Assembly: GCF_003573695.1 (NCBI RefSeq)
Contig: NC_039359.1
Location: 76,026,783-76,090,782 of the forward strand
DNA: 64,000 bases
Reading direction: 5' to 3'
Source of the DNA: Papaver somniferum
Taxonomy: Eukaryota > Streptophyta > Magnoliopsida > Ranunculales > Papaveraceae
The notes beneath the pieces are model-generated. The model was given only the letters and a program-made list of their open reading frames with translations, did no database searches and was not told the origin of the DNA. The position numbers and the translations under genes were made by a program. Below are positions 23,885-39,090 of the stretch, piece after piece; the stretch's first letter is position 1; every line of letters begins with the position of its first letter.

Positions 23885-26800
23885 ATTCGGAAGTTTTGGT
23901 AACTAATTTAACTTCCGATTATTTCAAAGACAAAATTTGAAAAGTATAAGTTTTTCCAAATTCTGATTTTTGGGCCATCGTACATTCGGAACTTTATAAA
24001 AAACCTATCCTCCGAATATCACAAGTTCAAAACAAACCACGCCATGGCTCCAGGTGGTTCCAAGGGCCAATATTGAAGGTTAGACATCCCATATTCGGAA
24101 GTTTTGGTAACTAATTTAACGTCCGATTATTTCAAAGACAAAATTTGAAAAGTATAAGTTTTTCCAAATTCTGATTTTTTGGCCATCGTACATTCGGAAC
24201 TTTATAAAAAACCTATCCTCCGAATATCACAAGTTCAAAACAAACCACGCCATGGCTCCAGGTGGTTCCAAGGGCCAATATTGAAGGTTAGACATCCCAT
24301 ATTCGGAAGTTTTGGTAACTAATTTAACGTCCGATTATTTCAAAGACAAAATTTGAAAAGTATAAGTTTTTCCAAATTCTGATTTTTGGGCCATCGTACA
24401 TTCAGAACTTTATAAAAAATCTATCCTCCGAATATCACAAGTTCAAAACAAACCACGCCATGGCTCCAGGTGGTTCCAAGGGCCCATATTGAAGGTTAGA
24501 CAGCCCAAATTCGGAAGTTTTGGTAACTAATTTAACTTCCGATTATTTCAAAGACAAAATTTGAAAAGTATAAGTTTTTCCAAATTTTGATTTTTGGGCC
24601 ATCGTACATTCAGAACTTTATAAAAAACCTATCCTCCGAATATCACAAGTTCAAAACAAACCACGCCATGGCTCCAGGTGGTTCCAAGGGCCAATATTGA
24701 AGGTTAGACATCCCATATTCGGAAGTTTTGGTAACTAATTTAACGTCCGATTATTTCAAAGACAAAATTTGAAAAGTATAAGTTTTTCCAAATTCTGATT
24801 TTTGGGCCATCGTACATTCGGAACTTTACAAAAAAATTATCCTCCGAATATCACAAGTTCAAAACAAACCACGCCATGGCTCCAGGTGGTTCCAAGGGCC
24901 AATATTGAAGGTTAGACATCCCATATTCGGAAGTTTTGGTAACTAATTTAACTTCCGATTATTTCAAAGACAAAATTTGAAAAGTATAAGTTTTTCCAAA
25001 TTCTGATTTTTGGGCCATCGTACATTCAGAACTTTATAAAAAACCTATCCGTCGAATATCACAAGTTCAAAACAAACCACGCCATGGCTCCCGGTGGTTC
25101 CAAGGGCCAATATTGAAGGTTAGACATCCCATATTCGGAAGTTTTGGTAACTAATTTAACTTCCGATTATTTCAAAGACAAAATTTGAAAAGTATAAGTT
25201 TTTCCAAATTCTGATTTTTGGGCCATCGTACATTCGGAACTTTATAAAAAACCTATCCTCCGAATATCACAAGTTCAAAACAAACCACGCCATGGCTCCA
25301 GGTGGTTCTAAGGGCCAATATTGAAGGTTAGACATCCCATATTCGGAAGTTTTGGTAACTAATTTAACTTCCGATTATTTCAAAGACAAAATTTGAAAAG
25401 TATAAGTTTTTCCAAATTCTGATTTTTGGGCCATCGTACATTCAGAACTTTATAAAAAACCTATCCTCCGAATATCACAAGTTCAAAAAAAACCACGCCA
25501 TGGCTCCAGGTGGTTCCAAGGGCCCATATTGAAGGTTAGACATCCCATATTCGGAAGTTTTGGTAACTAATTTAACGTCCGATTATTTCAAAGACAAAAT
25601 TTGAAAAGTATAAGTTTTTCCAAATTCTGATTTTTGGGCCATCATACATTCGGAACTTTATAAAAAACCTATCCTCCGAATATCACAAGATCAAAACAAA
25701 CCACGCCATGGCTCCAGGTGGTTCCAAGGGCCCATATTGAAGGTTAGACAGCCCAAATTCGGAAGTTTTGGTAACTAATTTAACTTCCGATTATTTCAAA
25801 GACAAAATTTGAAAAATATAATTTTTCCAAATTCTGATTTTTGGGCCATCGTACATTCGGAACTTTATAAAAAACCTATCCTCCGAATATCACAAGTTCA
25901 AAACAAACCACGCCATGGCTCCAGGTGGTTCCAAGGGCCCATATTGAAGGTTAGACAGCCCAAATTCGGAAGTTTTGGTAACTAATTTAACTTCCGATTA
26001 TTTCAAAGACAAAATTTGAAAAGTATAAGTTTTTCCAAATTCTGATTTTTGGGCCATCGTACATTCGGAACTTTATAAAAAACCTATCCTCCGAATATCA
26101 CAAGCTCAAAACAAACCACGCAATGGCTCCAGGTGGTTCCAATGGCCCATATTGAAGGTTAGACAGCCCAAATTCGGAAGTTTTGGTAACTAATTTAACT
26201 TCCGATTATTTCAAAGACAAAATTTGAAAAGTATAAGTTTTTCCAAATTCTGATTTTTGGGCCATCGTACATTCGGAACTTTATAAAAAACCTATCCTCC
26301 GAATATCACAAGTTCAAAACAAACCACGCCATGGCTCCAGGTGGTTCCAAGGGCCAATATTGAAGGTTAGACATCCCATATTCGGAAGTTTTGGTAACCA
26401 ATTTAACTTCCGATTATTTCAAAGACAAAATTTGAAAAGTATAAGTTTTTTCAAATTCTGATTTTTGGGCCATCGTACATTCGGAACTTTATAAAAAACC
26501 TATCCTCCGAATATCACGAGTTCAAAACAAACCACGCCATGGCTCCAGGTGGTTCCAAGGGCCCATATTGAAGGTTAGACAGCCCAAATTCGGAAGTTTT
26601 GGTAACTAATTTAACTTCCGATTATTTCAAAGACAAAATTTGAAAAGTATAAGTTTTTCCAAATTCTGATTTTTGGGCCATCGTACATTCGGAACTTTAT
26701 AAAAAAACCTATCCTCCGAATATCACAAGTTCAAAACAAACCACGCCATGGCTCCAGGTGGTTCCAAGGGCCCATATTGAAGGTTAGACATCCCATATTC

Positions 26801-27363
26801 GGAAGTTTTGGTAACTAATTTAACTTCCGATTATTTCAAAGACAAAATTTGAAAAGTATAAGTTTTTCCAAATTCTGATTTTTGGGCCATCGTACATTCG
26901 TAACTTTATAAAAAACATATCCTCTGAATATCACAAGTTCAAAACAAACCACGCCATGGCTCCAGGTGGTTCCAAGGGCCAATATTGAAGGTTAGACATC
27001 CCATATTCGGAAGTTTTGGTAACTAATTTAACGTCCGATTATTTCAAAGACAAAATTTGAAAAGTATAAGTTTTTCCAAATTCTGATTTTTGGGCCATCG
27101 TACATTCGCAACTTTATAAAAAACCTATCCTCCGAATATCACAAGTTCAAAACAAACCACGCCATGGCTCCAGGTGGTTCCAAGGGCCCATATTGAAGGT
27201 TAGACATCCCATATTCGGAAGTTTTGGTAACTAATTTAACGTCCGATTATTTCAAAGACAAAATTTGGAAAGTATAAGTTTTTCCAAATTCTGATTTTTG
27301 GGCCATCGTACATTCGGAACTTTACAAAAACATTATCCTCCGAATATTACAAGTTCAAAAAAA

Positions 27364-27850
27364 ACTGTTTCCTGGAACCAAACAACACCATAATCGGAAA
27401 GAAAGTTGACTCATAAAATAACCGAATATTACAATCGGTAGGTTGTTTAACAAAATAATCTACCGATTTCGTATAATCGGCTAGTTTTTATATTAATAAT
27501 ACTCCGATTACATCCATTACATAAAGTTCAAACGGCCTTAACCTTACAATTTCGTCAAAAGCACCTAAATCCATACTCCTAATTGACCATAAAAGTATTA
27601 AAACAGATCATAACTTCCAGTGACCATAGAAATTGTCCCTCTTGATTTTGTAGCATCCTTCATGTTCAAATCGTTTCCCGTAGAGGTCCACATACCGGCG
27701 ATCCGCAAGATTTCTCTGAAATTACGAATGAGTAACAAGTTAGTACTAACTTTTGTTAATGTGAATTGGAGTTACAGAGATACTTACTCGTTTTTCATAC
27801 GTCCACCAAGGAAAAGCGTTCCTAACAAACCGTTCCTCATCTTCAAGTTT
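27364..27850 (-). pseudogene. SANT-like gene fragment module 1 in array
   Basis: Matches 57475-57963: 3' flank, exon 2, intron and the last ~34 codons of exon 1. It lacks the start and about 60 N-terminal residues. The edge CTTCAAGTTT joins GCCATCG of a monomer whose next bases carry the TTTATAGAAAACC variant. Confidence 0.9.
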
Positions 27851-30800
27851 GCCATCGTACATTCGGAACTTTATAGAAAACCTATCCTCCGAATATCACA
27901 AGTTCAAAACAAACCACGCCATGGCTCCAGGTGGTTCCAAGGGCCAATATTGAAGGTTAGACAACCCAAATTCGGAAGTTTTGGTAACTAATTTAACTTC
28001 CGATTATTTCAAAGACAAAATTTGAAAAGTATAAGTTTTTCCAAATTCTGATTTTTGGGCCATCGTACATTCGGAACTTTATAAAAAACCTATCCTCCGA
28101 ATATCACAAGTTCAAAACAAACCACGCCATGGCTCCAGGTGGTTCCAAGGGCCCGTATTGAAGGTTAGACAGCCCAAATTCGGAAGTTTTGGTAACTAAT
28201 TTAACTTCCGATTATTTCAAAGACAAAATTTGAAAAATATAATTTTTCCAAATTCTGATTTTTTGGCCATCGTACATTCGGAACTTTATAAAAAACCTAT
28301 CCTCTGAATATCACAAGTTCAAAACAAACCACGCCATGGCTCCAGGTGGTTCCAAGGGACAATATTGAAGGTTAGACATCCCATATTCGGAAGTTTTGGT
28401 AACTAATTTAACGTCCGATTATTTCAAAGACAAAATTTAAAAGTATAAGTTTTTCCAAATTCTGATTTTTGGGCCATCGTACATTCGGAACTTTTTAAAA
28501 AAACTATCCTCCGAATATCACAAGTTCAAAAAAAACCACGCCATGGCTCCAGGTGGTTCCAAGGGCCCATATTGAAGGTTAGACAGCCCAAATTCGGAAG
28601 TTTTGGTAACTAATTTAACTTCCGATTATTTCAAAGACAAAATTTGAAAAATATAATTTTTCCAAATTCTGATTTTTGGGCCATCGTACATTCGGAACTT
28701 TATAAAAAAACCTATCCTCCGAATATCACAAGTTCAAAACAAACCACGCCATGGCTCCAGGTGGTTCCAAGGGCCAATATTGAAGGTTAGACATCCCATA
28801 TTCGGAAGTTTTGGTAACTAATTTAACGTCCGATTATTTCAAAGACAAAATTTGAAAAATATAATTTTTCCAAATTCTGATTTTTGGTCCATCATACATT
28901 CGGAACTTTATAAAAAACCTATCCTCCGAATATCACAAGATCAAAACAAACCACGCCATGGCTCCAGGTGGTTCCAAGGGCCCATATTGAAGGTTAGACA
29001 GCCCAAATTCGGAAGTTTTGGTAACTAATTTAACGTCCGATTATTTCAAAGACAAAATTTGAAAAGTATAAGTTTTTCCAAATTCTGATTTTTGGGCCAT
29101 CGTACATTCAGAACTTTATAAAAAACCTATCCTCCGAATATCACAAGATCAAAACAAACCACGCCATGGCTCCAGGTGGTTCCAAGGGCCCATATTGAAG
29201 GTTAGACAGCCCAAATTCGGAAGTTTTGGTAACTAATTTAACTTCCGATTATTTCAAAGACAAAATTTGAAAAGTATAAGTTTTTCCAAATTCTGATTTT
29301 TGGGCCATCGTACATTCGGAACTTTATAAAAAACCTATCCTCCGAATATCACAAGTTCAAAACAAACTACGCCATGGCTCCAAGTGGTTCCAAGGGCCCA
29401 TATTGAAGGTTAGACAGCCCAAATTCGGAAGTTTTGGTAACTAATTTAACGTCCGATTATTTCAAAGACAAAATTTGAAAAGTATAAGTTTTTCCAAATT
29501 CTGATTTTTGGGCCATCGTACATTCGGAACTTTATAAAAAACCTATCCTCCAAATATCACAAGTTCAAAACAAACCACGCCATGGCTCCAGGTGGTTCCA
29601 AGGGCCAATATTGAAGGTTAGACAGCCCAAATTCGGAAGTTTTGGTAACTAATTTAACTTCCGATTATTTCAAAGACAAAATTTGAAAAGTATAAGTTTT
29701 TCCAAATTCTGATTTTTGGGCCATCGTACATTCGGAACTTTATAAAAAACCTATCCTCCGAATATCACAAGTTCAAAACAAACCACGCCATGGCTCCAGG
29801 TGGTTCCAAGGGCCCATATTGAAGGTTAGACAGCCCAAATTCGGAAATTTTGGTAACTAATTTAACTTCCGATTATTTCAAAGACAAAATTTGAAAAGCA
29901 TAAGTTTTTCCAAATTCTGATTTTTGGATCATCGTACATTCGGAACTTTATAAAAAACCTATCCTCCGAATATCACAAGTTCAAAACAAACCACGCCATG
30001 GCTCCAGGTGGTTCCAAGGGCCCATATTGAAGGTTAGACAGCCCAAATTCGGAAGTTTTGGTAACTAATTTAACTTCCGATTATTTCAAAGACAAAATTT
30101 GAAAAGTATAAGTTTTTCCAAATTCTGATTTTTGGGCCATCGTACATTCAGAACTTTATAAAAAACCTATCCTCCGAATATCACAAGTTCAAAACAAACC
30201 ACGCCATGGCTCCAGGTGGTTCCAAATGCCAATATTGAAGGTTAGACATCCCATATTCGGAAGTTTTGGTAACTAATTTAACGTCCGATTATTTCAAAGA
30301 CAAAATTTGAAAAGTATAAGTTTTTCCAAATTCTGATTTTTGGGCCATCGTACATTCGGAACTTTATAAAAAATCTATCCTCCGAATACCACAAGTTCAA
30401 AACAAACCACGCCATGGCTCCAGGTGGTTCCAAGGGCCCATATTGAAGGTTAGACAGCCCAAATTCGGAAGTTTTGGTAACTAATTTAACTTCCGATTAT
30501 TTCAAAGACAAAATTTGAAAAGTATAAGTTTTTCCAAATTCTGATTTTTGGGCCATCGTACATTCAGAACTTTATAAAAAACCTATCCTCCGAATATCAC
30601 AAGTTCAAAACAAACCACGCCATGGCTCCAGGTGGTTCCAAGGGCCCATATTGAAGGTTAGACAACCCAAATTCGAAAGTTTTGGTAACTAATTTAACTT
30701 CCGATTATTTCAAAGACAAAATTTGAAAAGTATAAGTTTTTCCAAATTCTGATTTTTGGGCCATCGTACATTCGGAACTTTATAAAAAACCTATCCTCCG

Positions 30801-33800
30801 AATATCACAAGTTCAAAACAAACCACGCCATGGCTCCAGGTGGTTCCAAGGGCCCATATTGAAGGTTAGACAGCCCAAATTCGGAAGTTTTGGTAACTAA
30901 TTTAACTTCCGATTATTTCAAAGACAAAATTTGAAAAGTATAAGTTTTTCCAAATTCTGATTTTTGGGGCATCGTACATTCAGAACTTTATAAAAAACCT
31001 ATCCTCCGAATATCACAAGTTCAAAACAAACCACGCCATGGCTTCAGGTGGTTCCAAGGGCCCATATTGAAGGTTAGAAAGCCCAAATTCGGAAGTTTTG
31101 GTAACTAATTTAACTTCCGATTATTTCAAAGACAAAATTTGAAAAGTATAAGTTTTTCCAAATTCTGATTTTTGGGCCATCGTACATTCGGAACTTTATA
31201 AAAAACCTATCCTCCGAATATCACAAGTTCAAAACAAACCACGCCATGGCTCCAGGTGGTTCCAAGGGCCAATATTGAAGGTTAGACATCCCATATTCGG
31301 AAGTTTTGGTAACTAATTTAACGTCCGATTATTTCAAAGACAAAATTTGAAAAGTATAAGTTTTTCCAAATTCAGATTTTTGGGCCATCGTACATTCGGA
31401 ACTTTACAAAAAAATTATCCTCCGAATATCACAAGTTCAAAACAAACCACGCCATGGCTCCAGGTGGTTCCAAGGGCCAATATTGAAGGTTAGACATCCC
31501 ATATTCGGAAGTTTTGGTAACTAATTTAACGTCCGATTATTTCAAAGACAAAATTTGAAAAGTATAAGTTTTTCCAAATTCTGATTTTTGGGCCATCGTA
31601 CATTCGGAACTTTATAAAAAAACCTATCCTCTGAATATCACAAGTTCAAAACAAACCACGCCATGGCTCCAGGTGGTTCCAAGGGCCAATATTGAAGGTT
31701 AGACATCCCATATTCGGAAGTTTTGGTAACTAATTTAACGTCCGATTATTTCAAAGACAAAATTTGAAAAGTATAAGTTTTTCCAAATTCTGATTTTTGG
31801 GCCATCGTACATTTGGAACTTTATAAAAAACCTATCCTCCGAATATCACAAGTTCAAAACAAACCACGCCATGGCTCCAGGTGGTTCCAAGGGCCAATAT
31901 TGAAGGTTAGACATCCCATATTCGGAAGTTTTGGTAACTAATTTAACGTCCGATTATTTCAAAGACAAAATTTGAAAAGTATAAGTTTTTCCAAATTCTG
32001 ATTTTTTGGCCATCGTACATTCGGAACTTTATAAAAAACCTATCCTCCGAATATCACAAGTTCAAAACAAACCACGCCATGGCTCCAGGTGGTTCCAAGG
32101 GCCAATATTGAAGGTTAGACATCCCATATTCGGAAGTTTTGGTAACTAATTTAACGTCCGATTATTTCAAAGACAAAATTTGAAAAGTATAAGTTTTTCC
32201 AAATTTTGATTTTTGGGCCATCGTACATTCGGAACTTTATAAAAAAAACCTATCCGAATATCAAGTCAAAACAAACCACGCCATGGCTCCAGGTGGTTCC
32301 AAGGGCCAATATTGAAGGTTAGACATCCCATATTCGGAAGTTTGGTAACTAATTTAACCGATTATTTCAAAGACAAAATTTGAAAAGTATAAGTTTTCCA
32401 AATTCTGATTTTTGGGCCATCATACATTCGGAACTTTATAAAAAACCTATCCTCCGAATATCACAAGATCAAAACAAACCACGCCATGGCTCCAGGTGTT
32501 CCAAGGGCCCATATTGAAGGTTAGACAGCCCAAATTCGGAAGTTTTGGTAACTAATTTAACTTCCGATTATTTCAAAGACAAAATTTGAAAAGTATAAGT
32601 TTTTCCAATTCTGATTTTTGGGCCATCGTACATTCGGAACTTTATAAAAAACCTATCCTCCGAATATCACAAGTTCAAAACAAACCACGCCATGGCTCCA
32701 GGTGGTTCCAAGGGCCCGTATTGAAGGTTAGACAGCCCAAATTCGGAAGTTTTGGTAACTAATTTAACTTCCGATTATTTCAAAGACAAAATTTGAAAAA
32801 TATAATTTTTCCAAATTCTGATTTTTTGGCCATCGTACATTCGGAACTTTATAAAAAACCTATCCTCTGAATATCACAAGTTCAAAACAACCACGCCATG
32901 GCTCCAGGTGGTTCCAAGGGACAATATTGAAGGTTAGACATCCCATATTCGGAAGTTTTGGTAACTAATTTAACGTCCGATTATTTCAAAGACAAAATTT
33001 AAAAGTATAAGTTTTTCCAAATTCTGATTTTTGGGCCATCGTACATTCGGAACTTTTTAAAAAAACTATCCTCCGAATATCACAAGTTCAAAAAAACCAC
33101 GCCATGGCTCCAGGTGGTTCCAAGGGCCCATTGAAGGTTAGACAGCCCAAATTCGGAAGTTTTGGTAACTAATTTAACTTCCGATTATTTCAAAGACAAA
33201 TTTGAAAAATATAATTTTTCCAAATTCTGATTTTTGGGCCATCGTACATTCGGAACTTTATAAAAAAACCTATCCTCCGAATATCACAAGTTCAAAACAA
33301 ACCACGCCATGGCTCCAGGTGGTTCCAAGGGCCAATATTGAAGGTTAGACATCCCATATTCGGAAGTTTTGGTAACTAATTTAACGTCCGATTATTTCAA
33401 AGACAAAATTTGAAAAATATAATTTTTCCAAATTCTGATTTTTGGTCCATCATACATTCGGAACTTTATAAAAAACCTATCCTCCGAATATCACAAGATC
33501 AAAACAAACCACGCCATGGCTCCAGGTGGTTCCAAGGGCCCATATTGAAGGTAGACAGCCCAATTCGGAAGTTTTGGTAACTAATTTAACGTCCGATTAT
33601 TTCAAAGACAAAATTTGAAAAGTATAAGTTTTTCCAAATTTGATTTTTGGGCCATCGTACATTCAGAACTTTATAAAAAACCTATCCTCCGAATATCACA
33701 AGATCAAAACAAACCACGCCATGGCTCCAGGTGGTTCCAAGGGCCCATATTGAAGGTTAGACAGCCCAAATTCGGAAGTTTTGGTAACTAATTTAACTTC

Positions 33801-34330
33801 CGATTATTCAAAGACAAAATTTGAAAAGTATAAGTTTTTCCAAATTCTGATTTTTGGGCCATCGTACATTCGGAACTTTATAAAAAACCTATCTCCGAAT
33901 ATCACAAGTTCAAAACAAACCACGCCATGGCTCCAGGTGGTTCCAAGGGCCAATATTGAAGGTTAGACATCCCATATTCGGAAGTTTGGTAACTAATTTA
34001 ACGTCCGATTATTTCAAAGACAAAATTTTAAAGTATAAGTTTTTCCAAATTCTGATTTTTGGGCCATCGTACATTCGGAACTTTATAAAAACCTATCCTC
34101 CGAATATCACAAGTTCAAAACAAACCACGCCATGGCTCCAGGTGGTTCCAAGGGCCCATATTGAAGGTTAGACATCCCATATTCGGAAGTTTTGGTAACT
34201 AATTTAACGTCCGATTATTTCAAAGACAAATTTGAAAAGTATAAGTTTTTCCAAATTCTGATTTTTGGGCCATCGTACATTCGGAACTTTACAAAAACAT
34301 TATCCTCCGAATATTACAAGTTCAAAAAAA

Positions 34331-34816
34331 ACTGTTTCCTGGAACCAAACAACACCATAATCGGAAAGAAAGTTGACTCATAAAATAACCGAATATTACA
34401 ATCGGTAGGTTGTTTAACAAAATAATCTACCGATTTCGTATAATCGGCTAGTTTTATATTAATAATACTCCGATTACATCCATTACATAAAGTTCAAACG
34501 GCCTTAACCTTACAATTTCGTCAAAAGCACCTAAATCCATACTCCTAATTGACCATAAAAGTATTAAAACAGATCATAACTTCCAGTGACCATAGAAATT
34601 GTCCCTCTTGATTTTGTAGCATCCTTCATGTTCAAATCGTTTCCCGTAGAGGTCCACATACCGGCGATCCGCAAGATTTCTCTGAAATTACGAATGAGTA
34701 ACAAGTTAGTACTAACTTTTGTTAATGTGAATTGGAGTTACAGAGATACTTACTCGTTTTTCATACGTCCACCAAGGAAAAGCGTTCCTAACAAACCGTT
34801 CCTCATCTTCAAGTTT
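34331..34816 (-). pseudogene. SANT-like gene fragment module 2 in array
   Basis: Same content and the same junctions as module 1. One base is missing in the GGCTAGTTTTAT tract. Confidence 0.9.
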
Positions 34817-37800
34817 GCCATCGTACATTCGGAACTTTATAGAAAACCTATCCTCCGAATATCACAAGTTCAAAACAAACCACGCCATGGCTCCAGGTGG
34901 TTCCAAGGGCCAATATTGAAGGTTAGACAACCCAAATTCGGAATTTTGGTAACTAATTTAACTTCCGATTATTTCAAAGACAAAATTTGAAAAGTATAAG
35001 TTTTTCCAAATTCTGATTTTTGGGCCATCGTACATTCAGAACTTTATAAAATACCTATCCTCCGAATATCACAAGTTCAAAACAAACTACGCCATGGCTC
35101 CAGGTGGTTCCAAGGGCCCATATTGAAGGTTAGACAGCCCAAATTCGGAAGTTTTGGTAACTAATTTAACTTCCGATTATTTCAAAGACAAAATTTGAAA
35201 ATTATAAGTTTTTCCAAATTCTGATTTTTGGGCCATCGTACATTCGGAGCTTTATAAAAAACCTATCCTCCGAATATCACAAGTTCAAAACAAACCACGC
35301 CATGGCTCCAGGTGGTTCCAAGGGCCAATATTGAAGGTTAGACATCCCATATTCGGAAGTTTTGGTAACTAATTTAACGTCCGATTATTTCAAAGACAAA
35401 ATTTGAAAAGTATAAGTTTTTCCAAATTCTGATTTTTGGGCCATCATATATTCGGAACTTTATAAAAAACCTATCCTCCGAATATCACAAGATCAAAACA
35501 AACCACGCCATGGCTCCAGGTGGTTCCAAGGGCCAATATTGAAGGTTAGACAGCCCAAATTCGGAAGTTTTGGTAACTAATTTAACTTCCGATTATTTCA
35601 AAGACAAAATTTGAAAAATATAATTTTTCCAAATTCTTATTTTTGGGCCATCGTACATTCGGAATTTTATAAAAAACCTATCCTCCGAATATCACAAGTT
35701 CAAAACAAACCACGCCATGGCTCCAGGTGGTTCCAAGGGCCAATATTGAAGGTTAGACATCCCATATTCGGAAGTTTTGGTAACTAATTTAACGTCCGAT
35801 TATTTCAAAGACAAAATTTGAAAAGTATAAGTTTTTCCAAATTCTGATTTTTGGGCCATCATACATTCAGAACTTTATAAAAAACCTATCCTCCGAATAT
35901 CACAAGATCAAAACAAACCACGCCATGGCTCCAGGTGGTTCCAAGGGCCCATATTGAAGGTTAGACAGCCCAAATTCGGAAGTTTTGGTAACTAATTTAA
36001 CTTCCGATTATTTCAAAGACAAAATTTGAAAAGTATAAGTTTTTCCAAATTCTGATTTTTGGGCCATCGTACATTCGGAACTTTATAAAAAACCTATCCT
36101 CCGAATATCACAAGTTCAAAACAAACTACGCCATGGCTCCAGGTGGTTCCAAGGGCCCATATTGAAGGTTAACAGCCCAAATTCGGAAGTTTTGGTAACT
36201 AATTTAACTTCCGATTATTTCAAAGACAAAATTTGAAAAGTATAAGTTTTTCCAAATTCTGATTTTTGGGCCATCGTACATTCGGAACTTTATAAAAAAC
36301 CTATCCTCTGAATATCACAAGTTCAAAAAAAAACCACGCCATGGCTCCAGGTGGTTCCAAGGGCCCATATTGAAGGTTAGACAGCCCAAATTCGGAAGTT
36401 TTGGTAACTAATTTAACTTCCGATATTTCAAAGACAAAATTTGAAAAGTATAATTTTTCCAAATTCTGATTTTTGGGCCATCGTACATTCGGAACTTTAT
36501 AAAAAACCTATCCTCCGAATATCACAAGTTCAAAACAAACCACGCCATGGCTCCAGGTGGTTCCAAGGGCCAATATTGAAGGTTAGACATCCCATATTCG
36601 GAAGTTTTGGTAACTAATTTAACGTCCGATTATTTCAAAGACAAAATTTGAAAAGTATAAGTTTTCCAAATTCTGATTTTTGGGCCATCATACATTCGGA
36701 ACTTTATAAAAAACCTATCCTCCGAATATCACAAGATCAAAACAAACCACGCCATGGCTCCAGGTGGTTCCAAGGGCCCATATTGAAGGTTAGACAGCCC
36801 AAATTCGGAGTTTTGGTAACTAATTTAACTTCCGATTATTTCAAAGACAAAATTTGAAAAGTATAAGTTTTTCCAAATTCTGATTTTTGGGCCATCGTAC
36901 ATTCGGAACTTTATAAAAAACCTATCCTCCGAATATCACAAGTTCAAAACAAACCACGCCATGGCTCCAGGTGGTTCCAAGGGCCCGTATTGAAGGTTAG
37001 ACAGCCCAAATTCGGAAGTTTTGGTAACTAATTTAACTTCCGATTATTTCAAAGACAAAATTTGAAAATATAATTTTTCCAAATTCTGATTTTTTGGCCA
37101 TCGTACATTCGGAACTTTATAAAAAACCTATCCTCTGAATATCACAAGTTCAAAACAAACCACGCCATGGCTCCAGGTGGTTCCAAGGGACAATATTGAA
37201 GGTTAGACATCCCATATTCGGAAGTTTTGGTAACTAATTTAACGTCCGATTATTTCAAAGACAAAATTTAAAAGTATAAGTTTTCCAAATTCTGATTTTT
37301 GGGCCATCGTACATTCGGAACTTTTTAAAAAAACTATCCTCCGAATATCACAAGTTCAAAAAAAACCACGCCATGGCTCCAGGTGGTTCCAAGGGCCCAT
37401 ATTGAAGGTTAGACAGCCCAAATTCGGAAGTTTTGGTAACTAATTTAACTTCCGATTATTTCAAAGACAAAATTTGAAAATATAATTTTTCCAAATTCTG
37501 ATTTTTGGGCCATCGTACATTCGGAACTTTATAAAAAAACCTATCCTCCGAATATCACAAGTTCAAAACAAACCACGCCATGGCTCCAGGTGGTTCCAAG
37601 GGCCAATATTGAAGGTTAGACATCCCATATTCGGAAGTTTTGGTAACTAATTTAACGTCCGATTATTTCAAAGACAAAATTTGAAAAATATAATTTTCCA
37701 AATTCTGATTTTTGGTCCATCATACATTCGGAACTTTATAAAAAACCTATCCTCCGAATCACAGATCAAAACAAACCACGCCATGGCTCCAGGTGGTTCC

Positions 37801-38603
37801 AAGGGCCCATATTGAAGGTTAGACAGCCCAAATTCGGAAGTTTTGGTAACTAATTTAACGTCCGATTATTTCAAAGACAAAATTTGAAAAGTATAAGTTT
37901 TTCCAAATTCTGATTTTTGGGCCATCGTACATTCAGAACTTTATAAAAAACCTATCCTCCGAATATCACAAGATCAAAACAAACCACGCCATGGCTCCAG
38001 GTGGTTCCAAGGGCCCATATTGAAGGTTAGACAGCCCAAATTCGGAAGTTTTGGTAACTAATTTAACTTCCGATTATTTCAAAGACAAAATTTGAAAAGT
38101 ATAAGTTTTTCCAAATTCTGATTTTTGGGCCATCGTACATTCGGAACTTTATAAAAAACCTATTCTCCGAATATCACAAGTTCAAAACAAACCACGCCAT
38201 GGCTCCAGGTGGTTCCAAGGGCCAATATTGAAGGTTAGACATCCCATATTCGGAAGTTTTGGTAACTAATTTAACGTCCGATTATTTCAAAGACAAAATT
38301 TTAAAAGTATAAGTTTTTCCAAATTCTGATTTTTGGGCCATCGTACATTCGGAACTTTATAAAAAACCTATCCTCCGAATATCACAAGTTCAAAACAAAC
38401 CACGCCATGGCTCCAGGTGGTTCCAAGGGCCCATATTGAAGGTTAGACATCCCATATTCGGAAGTTTTGGTAACTAATTTAACGTCCGATTATTTCAAAG
38501 ACAAATTTGAAAAGTATAAGTTTTCCAAATTCTGATTTTTGGGCCATCGTACATTCGGAACTTTACAAAACATTATCCTCCGAATATTACAAGTTCAAAA
38601 AAA

Positions 38604-39090
38604 ACTGTTTCCTGGAACCAAACAACACCATAATCGGAAAGAAAGTTGACTCATAAAATAACCGAATATTACAATCGGTAGGTTGTTTAACAAAATAATC
38701 TACCGATTTCGTATAATCGGCTAGTTTTTATATTAATAATACTCCGATTACATCCATTACATAAAGTTCAAACGGCCTTAACCTTACAATTTCGTCAAAA
38801 GCACCTAAATCCATACTCCTAATTGACCATAAAAGTATTAAAACAGATCATAACTTCCAGTGACCATAGAAATTGTCCCTCTTGATTTTGTAGCATCCTT
38901 CATGTTCAAATCGTTTCCCGTAGAGGTCCACATACCGGCGATCCGCAAGATTTCTCTGAAATTACGAATGAGTAACAAGTTAGTACTAACTTTTGTTAAT
39001 GTGAATTGGAGTTACAGAGATACTTACTCGTTTTTCATACGTCCACCAAGGAAAAGCGTTCCTAACAAACCGTTCCTCATCTTCAAGTTT
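38604..39090 (-). pseudogene. SANT-like gene fragment module 3 in array
   Basis: Same content and junctions as modules 1 and 2. It lies 4.27 kb after module 2, one higher-order repeat unit. Confidence 0.9.

Noticed and set aside
27620..27991. Plus-strand ORF of 123 codons shared by several modules
   Set aside because: It runs antisense to the SANT-like exons and through the junction into a monomer; the minus strand carries the spliced, meaningful frame.
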